A DNA stretch of 64,000 bases from Scylla paramamosain. Its lineage: Eukaryota; Arthropoda; Malacostraca; Decapoda; Portunidae. Position 1 is the stretch's first letter. Each line of letters starts with the position of its first letter. Under the pieces are notes generated by a model. That model saw nothing but the letters and a program-made list of their open reading frames with translations. It ran no database searches and was not told the origin of the DNA. Location of the stretch: assembly GCF_035594125.1 (NCBI RefSeq), contig NC_087180.1:18336615-18400614 (forward strand), given 5' to 3'. Below are positions 20,154 through 33,250 of the stretch, in pieces. A program made the translations under genes and the position numbers.

Positions 20154-22702
20154 TTCCATGATTGCTACTGCTAATACTACTATTACTGCTACTGTTCTAC
20201 CGTGGGATTACTGCTTCCACCACCACTATTGCTACTATTAATCTATTACAGCTGCCACTACCATTATTACTGTCATTAATCTTCCTGTCACTAAATCTGC
20301 TAATGTTGGTACCCCTTCTCCTCCTCCTCCTCCTCCTCGTCCTCCGTCACTTCATCAGATCATGTTGCTAATAGGTGTTTTTCTTCGTCAAAATCCGGTT
20401 TCGCTGTGTGTAAATCCACCTACATGCCAGCAAGCCAAATGATGCCCATTAAATAGTCCATCCTTGAACCTCCGCTGCCCAGGATGAAGTGTACGGCCAC
20501 CAGAGGGAGGACAAGTCGCCTTACAAAAGCCCGTGGTGGAAGCAGTTTCATTGGGTGCTGTGGCGGTCGTGGCTTCAGACCATCAGGGAGCCGCGTCTTA
20601 TCGGGGTTCGCTTCCTGCAGGGCCTGGTGAGTCCCGGATCTTGTGAGAATTTGAGGTTCTATCAATGAGAGTTTAGGTTTTTTTAATTAATTGTTTCTTG
20701 TTTCATTCTTGTTTTCTTTCTTGTTTTTGTTCTTTTATTCTTTCCCTTGTTCTTCATTTTTTTTCTTCTTTTTTTTGCTTCATCTTCTTTTTCAGGAGGG
20801 TTTCATAGTGATAAGAGTCTGATGGCCGGATATCCTTTAATGGAATGTTGACAGCCTCCATCCATCACCGGCCTAAATACCAGTATATTATAATTCCGAG
20901 GCGAGCTAATTACCTCTTCTCCCTTTAACTTAGGGGTGGGGGGGGGAATAAGTCACGTGACACACCACACTGGTTTAGGTGTTGGCGGGAGATTTGAATG
21001 GCTGTGATTAATACCACATGATGCACATTGTTAACCTCTCTGATTCCCAATAAAGATTAAGATTATTAGGAATACGAATGTCACTGAGGGGAGGAGCGAG
21101 CAGATTCTTACCAGTATTCAAATCTTCACTATGGACTATATCCCCACTACTTTCTAAAGGCTCTACATGAAGTCACACAGTTTTTTAAGTATGTTTTTTT
21201 TATATTTCTAGTGACAGATTAACAAGATTTCTACATTATCAACACCAGAAACACTCTTGAATAACGCGGCTAACCATCTCAGTGGCCTTCGAAAACAGTC
21301 GTGGTGAGAGAGAGCGGAGCGTCACAGAAAACGGGATTAAGCCATGCCCGTGCACACGTACACTGCATGCTAGCTAATTTTTGTATCCCCCTTTGTCTCC
21401 CTGCAGGCCATGTCGGTAATACTCGGGCTCATGTACAACAGAAAGGGATCTTACGTGGACGTGATGAGTATTAATGGGTCTCTCTTTGTTCTTGTGGGCA
21501 ATATGACCTTCCAGAACATGTCTTTGGTTATTCATGTAAGTTCTATTTTCCTTCGTATTTGTTCCTTTATTCCTTACTTTTTCTCTTTCTCTAGAACATG
21601 TCCCCTGTTATTCATGTAAGTTATGTTTTTTTTTGTTTTTTTCTCTTATATTTTCCTTTGTTTTCCTCTAGTCTTTACTCCTCCTCTTTCTCTAGGTCTC
21701 AGGTTGTCCGAGTAAGTGACCTGCTGCTTTCCCCCGTAGATTTTCCCTTACTTTCCCTTTCTTTTCACTGTTATGATTGGGATTTAACCTTCAGAACACT
21801 GGAAAATATGCTTGCACGGACACACGATAGAAAAATTAAAAGGATCAAGAGGTTATTATTATTATTATTATCATTATTATTTCTTTTTTTTAGGTTACAA
21901 AACTATTTAAGAGATTGTAGTAAAGAAATGTTTAAAAAATTGTTGATGAACATATAGAACCAACAGTAAACTTTCAAAGAACCCATTTTTAGCATATTTT
22001 AATTCTCAACACTCTTTCATCTCTCTTTTCTTTTTATTTTCCATTTCCTTTCCACGCTCACCTAAGCTTTATCATCTGCAACCGTCAATACTTTCCCCCT
22101 GCCAGTTTCCCCTTGTTAAACACATTACCTCGGTCCCTTCCCACACTCCCTCGCTCTTTCTCTTCCTGGGTCTTTATTCACTCCAGCGACCCTCTCTGTT
22201 CTTCCGTCACTTTCTCTTGCTTACTCTCTCTCCTTCAGCATAGTCTCTGTTCTTCCGTCACTTCTCTCGTTTTCTCTCTCTCTTTCTCCCTCACTGGTAA
22301 CCTTCAGCATAATCTCCGTACTTACGTCACTTCTCTCGTTTTCTTTCACTCGTAACCTTCAACTTAATCCATTACGCTTTTTCCCACAATCTTCCTATTA
22401 TTGAAACTGAAAGCACTGTTCTTGAAAGGGAGAAAGAGAGAGATTCTGTTTTTCTTTCCCTCCAGACCTTTTGCACTAACAAGGAACTCTTTCTACGGGA
22501 GAACCACAACGGCATGTATCGCCCAGACGTGTATTTCCTGTCCAAGAACATTGTGGAGGCGCCAGTCTTCACCCTGTACGCCATCATGTACACCTCCATA
22601 TTCTACTTCCTCGCCGGCTTCCCCCACGACAGGGACCACTACCTCGTTTGCGTAGGCACGTCCATTCTCCTCGCCTGGTGCTCCGTGTCCTTCGGTAAGA
22701 GA

Positions 22703-22733
<31 letters not shown>

Positions 22734-22802
22734 CCGGGGTGCATGTGACGGGTGGACAAGAATAGTGGTTTGAAATGAAGATACTGTGAGGGATGTTGTA
22801 TA

Positions 22803-22875
<73 letters not shown>

Positions 22876-23505
22876 CCTCCCAGGTTACTTCCTCTCCTGC
22901 TTGGCGCCAAATCTCAGCGTCGCGGTGCTCGTGATGGCGCCCTTCCTCCTCCTCATGAGGTTGCTCAGCGGCTTCTTCATCAACCTCAGGTGAGTCCAAG
23001 GGCTGGACAGACACGTGGGTTCTTTGACTAGCCTTTGCATTCGTTATGAGGGATTACTACTTGTTGTCTGTCAGGTGCCTGGAGAGGCAGCGGGAATGAC
23101 AGCCAGGGAAGGGCGCGGGGAGTGTGGTAGTGTTGGGCACGGCTGATGCAAGTGTCAGGCGCCACCTTGGCCCTAATGAGCCCCTGTCAGGTCTAGTGCA
23201 CCGCCCCTTTCCTCTCCGCCAGGTCCATTCCGCTCTTCATGAAGATCATCAGCTACTTGTCGTGGTTCACTTACGGCAACGAGGTGCTGCTCATCAACCA
23301 GTGGGCGGGCGTCACCAACATCACCTGCTCCCCGACAGCCACCAGGTGTTACCCTAACGGCGCCGCCATCCTGGAACAACTCGGCTTTTCAGAGGACGAC
23401 TTTGTCGTTGACCTGGCCTCCCTCGGCTGCCTCATCGTGGGCTACAGGGTTGTCGCCTACACCATCTTCCACCTGCGGACCATGAGATCTAAGCCCCGCG
23501 GATGA
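15579..23505 (+). CDS. w: White-type ABCG half-transporter, copy B (w-B)
   Basis: Exons 15579-15777, 16951-17189, 17953-18024, 18557-18655, 18840-19078, 19907-20096, 20483-20626, 21407-21535, 22466-22694, 22884-22989, 23223-23505 give 642 aa and end in TGA. Ten of the 11 exons have the same length as in w-A; only exon 1 differs, by one codon. Walker A lysine K87, signature MSGGE (M replaces L) 190-194, catalytic E215, H-loop H247 and sequon N581 are all present, followed by a full membrane domain, so nothing suggests decay. Exon 5 encodes exactly the same residues as w-A, whereas exons 1, 3, 6 and 7 differ at many positions. A CT/CA tract ending in CACAG lies just before the ATG and could be an acceptor for an upstream noncoding exon. 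The gene lies 6.7 kb downstream of w-A. A duplicated splice donor after exon 8 may allow a 7-residue variant. Confidence 0.93.
15808..16035. repeat. CTAT, CA and CT tracts, w-B intron 1
   Basis: (CTAT)n at 15808-15844, T-rich sequence, then CA passing into CT at 15978-16035. Confidence 0.9.
16196..16410. mobile_element. Palindromic MITE-like element (w-B intron 1)
   Basis: Left arm CTCTCACCACGACTACTTTC and right arm GAGTGGAGGTGCGG...GTTTCGAAATACCG are the two arms of the family seen best at 41218-41435. The centre contains a small A15 run. Confidence 0.55.
17228..17446. mobile_element. Palindromic MITE-like element (w-B intron 2)
   Basis: Ends read CCTGTATTCAGAAACGCTCT on the left and, on the opposite strand, GGACCTTATTCTGAAACTC on the right, a shared inverted terminal repeat around TATTCnGAAAC. 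Length is about 220 bp and there is no coding capacity. Confidence 0.65.
17765..17930. repeat. (GTT)n arrays, w-B intron 2
   Basis: Two GTT runs (17766-17813 and 17892-17926) separated by a T-rich stretch, ending about 25 bp before exon 3. Confidence 0.95.
18779..18837. repeat. (CT)n at the exon 5 acceptor of w-B
   Basis: Same position and phase as the CT tract of w-A exon 5. Confidence 0.97.
19067..19420 (+). repeat. Tandem array containing the exon 5 splice donor (w-B)
   Basis: Homologous to the w-A intron 5 array. About six degenerate units carry CAAGTGAGTG or a relative (near 19079, 19147, 19213, 19277, 19342 and 19405). The first unit is almost identical to that of w-A. Confidence 0.75.
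20097..20153. repeat. (ACT)n starting at the exon 6 donor of w-B
   Basis: The intron begins GTACTACTACT and continues as pure ACT for about 55 bp, so the donor is the first repeat unit. Confidence 0.95.
21105..21342. mobile_element. Palindromic MITE-like element (w-B intron 7)
   Basis: Contains CTACTTTCTAAAGGCTCTA, CTAGTGACAGATTAACAAG and GTCGTGGTGAGAGAG, i.e. the family read in the opposite direction to the 17228 copy, with a diverged left end. Confidence 0.55.
22703..22871. repeat. (GT)n and (CT)n, w-B intron 9
   Basis: GT at 22705-22733 near the donor and CT at 22807-22871 just before the exon 10 acceptor. Confidence 0.95.
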
Positions 23506-24078
23506 GGGGCCTGACTGGGCCTCTCGCTGTGAGTGGACACCGGCAGAACGTGTCGTGTCCAGTGCAACTGGTGCGTCTTAGGCGAGTAAGACGTGCGGAG
23601 AGCTTCATGACCCTTGGGAGACTCATCCCGCTGTTAGTCTGTAAGTTTTGGAAGATGTGTAAGGTTGTGAGAGGTTGAAGAAACCCGAGGTGTAAATACA
23701 GGGAGGAGACAAGGTATTCAGTTTATGAAAGGGTGTCATTGACCGAAGCTAAGGAAGGGCGTCCCCCTGCATGCGACACACAGCTCTACACAGCACTCGC
23801 TGCAACACACTTGTAGAGCACTGCCTGCCTGCCTCACTCTGGCGGGTACTCTCATTACTATATACATCTTGCAACAACACGCCAGCGCTCTTCGGAGGCA
23901 GAGTACACGCAGGTATGCAGGAATGCGAGTGTACACACAACATAGCTTGCAGGAGGATGCATTACATCAGTGAGGATATGAAAACGCTCCACAGCTTTGT
24001 ATGACATATATAAGACTTTGCTGTGACTAGCCGTGCCGTAAGAGAGGATGGCTCGTCACGGCAGATGCTCAATTTGAT

Positions 24079-24084
24079 AATAAA
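24079..24084 (+). terminator. Poly(A) signal, w-B
   Basis: AATAAA followed by a GT-rich stretch (GTGTTTGTGTTGAG), 573 bp after the w-B stop. Hexamer plus downstream GU-rich element is the usual animal arrangement. Confidence 0.55.
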
Positions 24085-24249
24085 GTGTTTGTGTTGAGTT
24101 ACTTAGACAGGACCCTGGATGGTTCAGGCAGACCATACCGAAACCCTTTTGTTCACAATAAAAATGAAACTACAAGAAGTGGGTTCCTTCTTTGGCCAAC
24201 TTAAAAGCTACCCTGTTGAAACTGTGGCAAACTTTTCCTTTATATTACG

Positions 24250-24277
24250 TAAGAGGGGCACCGGCCAAGGACAAGAA

Positions 24278-24365
<88 letters not shown>

Positions 24366-24410
24366 CACTGAGGCGCCACTCCAAAAAAAAGTCCGAATCG
24401 GGTACTGACT
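24250..24410 (-). mobile_element. LINE family 1 tail, interrupted by a GA tract
   Basis: Matches the tail of the 58495-59000 copy (GAGGGGCACCGGCCAAGG, later CCACTGAGGCGCCA). A (GA)n of about 80 bp replaces the short A-rich segment in the middle. Confidence 0.5.
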
Positions 24411-24588
24411 CAAGACATAACAGCTTCCTGACTCACTCCTTAATTGACTGCAGGAAGTTGGTGTACTATAAGGAAGAAGGTAAGTAATATAGTCATGGGT
24501 TGGGAGATCAGTAAGTTACAATTTTTTAAAACTTTTTTGCGCATTACGAGTCAGGGTGTCACTGGCGGCATGATTAAGTACGGCCAGC

Positions 24589-24621
<33 letters not shown>

Positions 24622-25695
24622 TGTTGTTGTTGTTGTTGTAGTAGTTGTTGTCATTGTTGTTGTTGTTGTTGTTGTTGTTGTAGTTGTTGTCATTGTTGTA
24701 ATTGTTGTTGTTGTTGTTGTAATAATAAACCAGGTGGCGAGATATGGCAACCACACAGCACACCAGCGCGTTTCACCCCAGCTTGTGTAAGAATCACACA
24801 CAAAAAAAAAAAGAAAAAAAAGAAAAAAAGGAAAAAAACTTGTGTATGCGAAAGCGAGGAAGGCGAGGCATGCAGTGGGCGGATCACAACTTGGTCTTAC
24901 CCAATGAGAAGCTCCATCCCTCCCTCCACCCCCATCACTGCCCCTACCTCTCTCTCATTCCCTCTGCAGACTCGTTTCCTCATCCACCCCCCGTAAATTG
25001 CTGTCTTCACCTTTCCAGGCACCACCCCCACCCCCACCACCCCCAGTTTCCTGTCAACCCTCGCAAGGTCGTATGCTAGATACTCTCGTCTGCGTGCCGC
25101 GGATACTCTTACCAGAACGACCTCTTACTCTCAGCAACACAGACAAGACCATAACACTACCACAAGGTCAAGTGTTTTAGTCTCAGCCGTCTTCTCTCGT
25201 CCCAGTTCCCTCAGCTCATGGTAACGGCTGCCCCATTCCCAGTAAGTGTCAGATTCTGGAGATACTGGTTGTATTATCTTTTGCAGTATACTAATGTGCA
25301 TGAAGGTAAGCGGGTTACTGAACTGTAGCTTGGTCTGTTTAATTCTCCGTTATGTTCGCGTACTGAGATTGCGTAACAATAATGGTGAGGGAGTGATTGA
25401 GGTCCGTGTTTTGAAGCGCTTTACTCCCTCACCACGACTTATTCAGAATTAGCTTCTACACCTCAAGTTTACATAAGGTGGCACAGAGTGAATGAGCGTA
25501 ACGTGTTGTAGAACCCCCCGTCCAGTAGGGTGAAGAGTAGATGCCCGCCTCTCTTAGTGATCTCCCCGCCCCGCCTCCCTTCCTCCACAGGGCCAGTGAC
25601 CAGTCAGCCAGTCTGGTGTTTAGTCTTGTAGAGGGAGGGTGGGAACAGAATTCCCTCCTTTGTTTTAATTTATTCTCTTCAATTTTATCTCAACA

Positions 25696-26307
25696 TTAAA
25701 AGACGGATCTGTGCATTGCGGGACCCAAGAAGCGACACACAACCCAGGCAAGTGTCTCATCTCTGTCTTTTCTTGCTGTGTGATGTTTTTCTTTTTTCGA
25801 GCGAGACTTACTAACGCGGTGCACTAACATTTGTCGCCGATGCCCAAAGGCTGCCATAAGAATCCACGGACAGTCAGTCAGGCATAAATTTTTCCCCTCC
25901 AAACGCAAAAAATAACCTTTACTTTTTGGCTGTGCAAGGAGACTGTGCCATAAATCTTCAGAGTGCCTGTCATGTGTCGCACTGAAGTGTACGTAGTTTT
26001 CGGCAGCGGAAGTCTTTGCGAAGATGATACAGTGCAGCGTCATGAAGCAGGCAGGTAGCAATCCATCAGCTGCCGTGCATAGATCATCCCCCTGATCCAT
26101 CTCGCTCCGTGGCTTTATCATTGGCGCCAGACGCATCGCCTCCAACAGTGTCTCAGGAGAAGCGCGAGCAAACACGTGATGCAACGGCGCTCCATGTGAC
26201 TGTATAAACAACTGGGTGCAGCGAACCACGTAAGCGTTGTTTTCATTAATACATATATGTCGCCGTGTTTTAAGCTTAAAGATTCTTGCTAAGTTACCAG
26301 TAGACAT
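25696..26307 (-). other. Unrecognised 203-codon ORF in the w-B/st-C gap
   Basis: An open frame of 203 codons with mixed, non-repetitive composition, in the middle of a 6.3 kb gene desert. I see no known motif, signal peptide or membrane span. It may be a coding exon, a relic of a mobile element or chance; there is no clear splice pattern at its ends. Confidence 0.2.
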
Positions 26308-27686
26308 CAGAGCCTTCCTTTTACTTAGCTACGTATACATAACAGTGGGTCAACTCAGTTACGTAAGGTACCAGCGCCAGGCTTACACAACTCCCGAACG
26401 CACGCAAGGGAGAGAGGGCACCCTGTTGGCCCAGCTGGCGGTGTTTGGCATCTTGACTCCTTTTGGCTCCACTTCTGTTTACTGTTGCCGCAAAAAAACA
26501 GCATAGGATGCACTTGACTGACTGAAGAGAGATCACTACCTGTCTACCGTCGAAGGGAGAAGAGGAAACCTTCGAGGTAGTGATAGGAATGTGTGTGTGT
26601 GTGTGTGTGTGTGTTACTCTGCTCTGCCTGATCATAGTTCAGTCTAGTTGGAGTTTGAATAATTTGACAAGTGGATGTGTGTGTGGACGTAACAAAATAA
26701 CACACTGAGACAGCTCCATTGGATGCGAGGAGCTGTCGGGGCCACTCAAGGGTGCCAGTGACCAGACAGCTCCCTGTGCGGTACTTGCGTCATATGGAGA
26801 GAATAGTGTATGGCACCAGCCGTCTCCTTCACTCGACCCTATTTCCTTTGACGTGTGTTTTCATTCCCTTCAGTGCCTTTCCTCTCCTTGCCCTAATTTT
26901 TTATTCACTTGATTCTTATTTTATCTCAGTAACATCTTAACTCACTTGAGAATGTGAAGAACCACGTAAAAGTCCGACAGTCTGCCTCGATCTCGTCAAC
27001 TGTTAGCATGTTGAGAGGTCAGTGAGAGGTGCTGTGGGCAGAGCGGCAGGATCGAGACACTGAGTAGCGCGGTATCCTTTGCTTCACTCAGTTTGTGGCC
27101 TCTATTATTACTTGTGAGAGCGTTCAGATATGAGTGATGCTAATGTGATGCTATTTACTGCTATTGCTTTTACTGGAGTAACGATTTTTCAGGGTCAAGT
27201 ATAAGGGGTAAACGAGCGAAGATACTGCATCAAGGTAACCATGGATAAGCAGTTAGGTTAGCTTACGTATAGTCACGCTGTCATGGGGTTTATCACACTG
27301 GTACTAGCAAAGGGAGACATGCTCTTTCTGGTGAGGTGTCAAGGGTAAATGAACCAGTGTACTCCAAGGCCAACGGATAAGTGATTCTTGTGATCTGAAG
27401 GGGTTGATCTGTCCATGCGTGACTGGCAATACGTTTTCTCTCAAAATGCTTCAGGAATACGAGTAAGGCACATATTCTGAAACGCTTCTGCGCCGCACCT
27501 CTATTACTTTCCTCGATTTATCCTCTGAAGAAGGGAGACTTAAGGTGGTGGTGGTGGTGGTGGTATTGGTGAGAATGCTGGTGAATGTGATTTGAGGCAG
27601 GAACATCACTGAAGAGTCACTGTTTATCTTAGTAATCGTGGTCATCATTGCCTACGTGACTGAGACAAATGTCGTATCGTATCTTA

Positions 27687-27724
<38 letters not shown>

Positions 27725-28857
27725 TAATGTTTTTTTTATATCCTGAAGGGAAAAAAAAATGAAAGGGTAATATGCAAATTTCTTTTCCTTTGCGATTGAA
27801 GGTATTAGATCATAAAATTTACGTTTTTTTTTTACTATAACCGAGTATAACATAGAACATCTACTGTAAAATTTGAAACTACACTAATCAGTCCCTCAGT
27901 TTGGGCCAAGAAACGCTGAAAACTCAATTCTATTTCTCTACAACGAAAAATTGTGTATATTTACCTCAGTTCTTAACGTCTGCCCTTCAAACCCACTACC
28001 ATCCTCGTTTTCTGACTTGGGTAGCGTGGTGAAAGGCTCTGTTGAGGAGATGGTAGACTGAAACATTTACTGAAGTGAGCAGCAGTCGTCACGTCAAGGA
28101 TTCTCAGACTGTTGTAATCATGGCCATATTTAGAAATTGATTTGTGGGTTGCGTATCTTCCTTTCCTTCCTTCTCTTTTCTTCTTTTCTCCATTTTATTT
28201 CCTTTTCTCTTGTTTTCTTTTCTTTTTCCCTTTCTTATTTTATTCTTCTCTTCTCTGCACGAAAAAAATTTCTTTGGCTTGAATTTTCCCACTAAAAAAA
28301 AAAAAAGAGGCAAGATGGCGCTGACAGTTCTTATTTTTCACTGAATGTAAATTTCGACCTAATATCTTGGCCATTTTCTCCATTCACACAGGAATTACCA
28401 GTTTACATCACAGTATCTCAGCAGCTTTAACCCAAAGATAACGCTGGCTAAAATAAATAGGAATTATTAGCTAGCATCATCACTTTATCAGAATAAGAGT
28501 AGAAGATGGAGTCTTAGAGGGGGACTGTTAATTGCCAGAAGGATTAACAGATGGCGGAGTGATTCGTGGAGGGGCTTAAAAATGATAAGGTGACTTTTTT
28601 CGGCTGCTTCTGTTAAAGGACACCACAGCGGATCAGCTTTCTCCTCCACTGCTCTCGATCTTCAGCCTCTGCATCGCGTATATTCATTTTCTCTTTTATC
28701 TTCGGCCAGGTGATGTAGCAGAGTGTAACGTAACACCTCTTCCTCAATAACGTTAGAAAAAATTAAAGCTTCATTATTCCATTCCGAGTTTTCATGCATC
28801 ACAGACTCACTGGCTCATTAATTGACAGATACCATACAGACAGATACGTCATGCATA

Positions 28858-28970
28858 TAAGACCGTAAGGAAACGAGAGAAGCTGCAAGAAGTCATCAGC
28901 CCTACACGTGGCGATCCCTGTACAAAGCATACATACTTGTATCTACCTATCATAAACTTATATAATCTTC
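28858..28970 (-). mobile_element. LINE family 2 tail
   Basis: GAAGCTGCAAGAAGTCATCA and CTACACGTGGCGATCCCTG mark a diverged minus-strand copy. Confidence 0.5.
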
Positions 28971-29698
28971 ATAAATTTGTAGATATCGCCAATATGCGGT
29001 CAGATAGATGGACGAGAGATAAATGAATAAAATAACGAACGAGTCAATAGCCCAGCGGCTCACCACCCACAGAGGCATCCAGATCCTGTAATGGTCTGCC
29101 TTATCACCTGGAGATGTTAGTCCTTCAGAGCCCTCAGCGTGCCGGGCCAGCACTCACGCAGCTTAGGGAGAAGCAACAAAACGCGACACCACAATTGATC
29201 TATCTAATCTGCCTCGGGTACCTGTTGTCCATCCAGATCTCCACGTCTCCCGGCCAGCAGCAAGTCAGCGCCACACCCTCGCACTGCCGCGCCTCTCGCT
29301 TCCCTCGCCACATGATCCTGGCGCAATAGAGATTAAAATAAGAACGTTCCTTAATCCCGCGTAACTTTAAGGGAATTTTAAAGACGGAAAAACAGTCTGG
29401 CGATGGAAATACAGACTATATGGTAATTGGTTAATGAATTATTCCTATCTGTGTGTGTGTGTGTGTGTGTGTGTTTGGCGTCTTTAATCCTGGTATGAAT
29501 AGAGTTGTGAACATAATAGCTGTCAGATGTTCTCGCACACACCCACTCCCCTGTGATGGTTTGAGATTATGATATGTAGCGTATGCCTTCAGTGCCTGGC
29601 TCTCCTCGTCCCGGTGCCTGCTCGTCTGTATGATGGATGTACTTGTTTCGTCTGGGTAATGTGATGCAAAGTTTGTTAAAGATAGTACATTTTTTCCT

Positions 29699-29765
<67 letters not shown>

Positions 29766-30386
29766 ACCTTTCTGCTTCTAATTATATACTCGTTCACTCT
29801 TCGTTACATCTACATATTCCTATCCTTCTTCCTCCTCCTCCTCCTTCTCTTCCTCCTCCCCTCTGTTCTCATCACCGACGGAATGCAATTCGGTGCAAGT
29901 AATACATCGCATTCATGACAGGTGATCACGCTGTAATCATTATCAATCGCCAATACTCAAGTCTCGTTATTTCTCAAACCTGTGTTGTGAATCTTGCCTG
30001 AGCGGGTTCAGTTACGTGAGGGTGAGGCTGGAAGAGTAGTACAGACCGTGGGGAGAGAGGGAGAGCGCGGCGCAAAGGGAGAGGGAGGATGGATAGGGTA
30101 TCTGGTTCCCTGCCGCTGACCCCGGCGAGGGTGGGGCGGCCAGTCGGTTGCGTGACTCCAGCACGTGCGGTTCCCATCCTGCCGCGCGAGGCAATGTTGC
30201 TGGACTGAGAGCTCGGCGGACTGGGTGCTGGGGAGGCGAACAAAAGGCGCTTCCTCCCTCAGTAGTTATCTCAGTGGAAAGCCGCGTCGTCTGCTTGCTC
30301 CTCACCCCTTCCTTAATCCATAGGGGCTCAGTAGAAAAGCAGAATAATCCTATTTCCCTCAGTACCGCGTGAGGGGAACCAAAGAG

Positions 30387-32274
30387 ATGAGTGATGGGGG
30401 AAGTGTTGACTGGAACCGGCCTCGCCGCCGGTCCCTCCCCACTGAGGAATTTGGAATGGCCGGAAATCCTAATCCTATGGGCGTTCCCTTCTTCAGGAAA
30501 ATGCCCACGCTGGGGACGGATCAGCAAGAGGAGACAGCGTCACTCCTGGGCTCCGAGCACGTCATCACCCAGTCCTCCAGCTCAGACACCTTCTCCTCCA
30601 AGGTAAGAGGTCATGTGTTGTGTTGTGTTGTGTAGCGGCTAAACGTGACACAAAAACATTTTAAATGACCAACTGTCAACGAGAGAAGGAACCACTTGTG
30701 CCTGTTTGTGCTCAAGAAAACCTTGAACGGCTCCCCCTGTGAAACAATTCATTCGAAGCATTGTGATGAAAATGTTGAGTGCATTGTTAAAAATTAGTGA
30801 TTCCTGTACTTTTACGATGCATTGACATTTTGTGACGGATACAAGTGAAACAGTTTTATTACAGTACTCAATTACCAAATAGCAGAGGAAACTTTTCTTA
30901 AACTGTATTTCTACGTACTATTACACACCTTGCCTTTGAATTAGTGATGAACATTAAAAAGCCTTATCGAAAGTACACCTCGCGGTCCCTTTACTACACA
31001 TTCGCTACGCACTGCAGTATTGGGCCACGGTCAGGGAGAGGGTGTGTGTGGCGTCATGATGAGCAGTCAATGGGAGCAAACTGTTTGGGTTCATGTGATT
31101 ATTGTCTGGGTCTGTGGTCACCTTAGGCCTGTGTGTTAATACCTCTACTTCGCCCCTCATCCCGTCACCTTTTAAATAAATAAATAGATGATGATTTCCC
31201 TCCCATCATCTCTCGCTTCTTTAACAAATACCTCCCTCTTTACTCCCCTGACCCTCTCCCCTCCCTCCCTGATAGCCACCTTCCTCCCTGCTACCCCTCC
31301 TCTCCCTCCCCTCCCCTCTCTTTCTTAATATCTCCTCTCCCTTCACCTCCCTCGTGACACCCCTTATCCCCCTTCTGGCTCCCTCTCTTTTCCGGGCACC
31401 CCTCCCTCCTAGGAACCCTCCCTCCCTGATCCCTCTCCCTTTCTGCTTCATGTTCATTACCTTCCTTTCTGACGCTCCTCTTCCCCATCACTCATTATTC
31501 ATCTCTCTACCGTCTCTCCTTCGTCTTCTGACTCTCATATTCAGTACATAATAATCAGGTTAGTGCTGAGTCAGTAAGATTTTAATGGATTAGACAAATT
31601 TATAGATAGGGATAGGTTGATATAGGTATGTATGTTTAATATAGGGATTGCCACGTCTTATTGGCTTCTTCTAGCTTCCTTATTTTTATGTAAGAGGGGC
31701 ACTGGCATAGGTTAGCAAATAGAATGAATAAAAAAAAAGGCCCACTGAGGTGCCAGTCCCTAAAGAAGGTTCAAAGGGTCACCAGCAATTGGAGGATAAG
31801 CGTCTTGAAACCTCCATCTTGAAAGGGTTCATGCCATAGGAAGGTGAATATACAGAAGCAGGTAGGGAGTTCCAGAGTTAACTAGAGAAAGAGATGAATG
31901 ATTGAGAATACTGGTTGACTCTTGCATTAGGGAACTGGATGCAATGTTCTTATGTTCTTGTTATGTTTTTATTGAGTTTGCCACATATTACTAGCTTATT
32001 GTAGCTTCTCTTATGTTCTCAAGTACTTATCCTGTTCTTATTATGTTCTTATTATATTGGTATCTCCCTCCCACTCCTCGCCCCTCGTGACGCGCCAGCC
32101 GGAGGACTACACCGCCTCAGGGAAGCACTATGGGTACGGCACGTGGGGGCACAAGCAGGAGGGCATCACGCTCACCTGGCAGGAACTGAGTGTGTACGTG
32201 CCGCAGAAGAAGGGATGGTTCCAGACTGACTACAGCCAGCACCGCCCCTTCAAGAGAGTGCTGAGCAATGGTGA

Positions 32275-32329
<55 letters not shown>

Positions 32330-32385
32330 ACACAATAGAAAGGGGAAAGACGTTTACGATTAGTTATACACACAAACACACAAGC

Positions 32386-32437
<52 letters not shown>

Positions 32438-33008
32438 GATCAACTCAACATCCACTGAGCCGCGGGATCACAAAAGTTAAGCCCACGCACTCCACACAAA
32501 GCGCTGAATGGCACAATACGACGCCCAGTCAATGGTTCACTGAATGCCTGGACACGTGACACAGAGGGATAGATTAGTCATGATTCTTATGGGAGAGATG
32601 TCTGTTTCACGTTCCTTGAAATGAAAACCAGGAAAAAGTAGGTTATTTTTTATTTATTTATTTTGTTATGGAATGTTTTTTTTTTTTTTTTTTCTGGGTT
32701 TGTTTCATCTTATTTATCGATTTATGATTATTAAGGATTTTTATTTATTTATTTATTTTTTTTCGAGGTTTGTGGGTAATATTATCTTCGCTATTCATGT
32801 TATTGTTGTTGTTGTTGTTTTTGGTGTTGTTGTTTTGGTTGTTATTACGATTCCTGCATTCAAGTTATCAATGTGTATCCTGCTGCTTCACAATCTCGTC
32901 TCCTCCTCCTCCTCCTCCTCTTGCTGGTCTGTGGTCTTCTCTATACCTTTCCTTCATCACAAGACTCTACCACAGGAAAGAGGATATTTCTGCGGCTGGA
33001 CAAACACA

Positions 33009-33100
<92 letters not shown>

Positions 33101-33193
33101 CATAGCTTTCACTTTTTTTTTTTTCTTTCAGTTTCGGGTGCAGTTCGACCTGGCAGTCTCGTGGCGTTAATGGGAGCAAGGTTTGTAGTAGTT

Positions 33194-33250
<57 letters not shown>

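Larger units (their letters stand above)
24411..30000. other. w-B/st-C intergenic region
   Basis: GTA/GTT array (24586-24722), A-rich run (24802-24837), the unexplained ORF (25696-26307), GT runs (26590-26613, 27691-27721, 29449-29475), a GGT run (27547-27567), a T/C-rich stretch (28160-28260), a LINE family 2 tail, and CT (29700-29764). A moderately GC-rich, repeat-free island at about 29060-29330 is unexplained. No gene is recognised. Confidence 0.6.

Noticed and set aside
30012..30527. 171-codon minus-strand ORF
   Set aside because: Antisense to the st-C promoter and exon 1; GC-rich DNA leaves shadow frames open.
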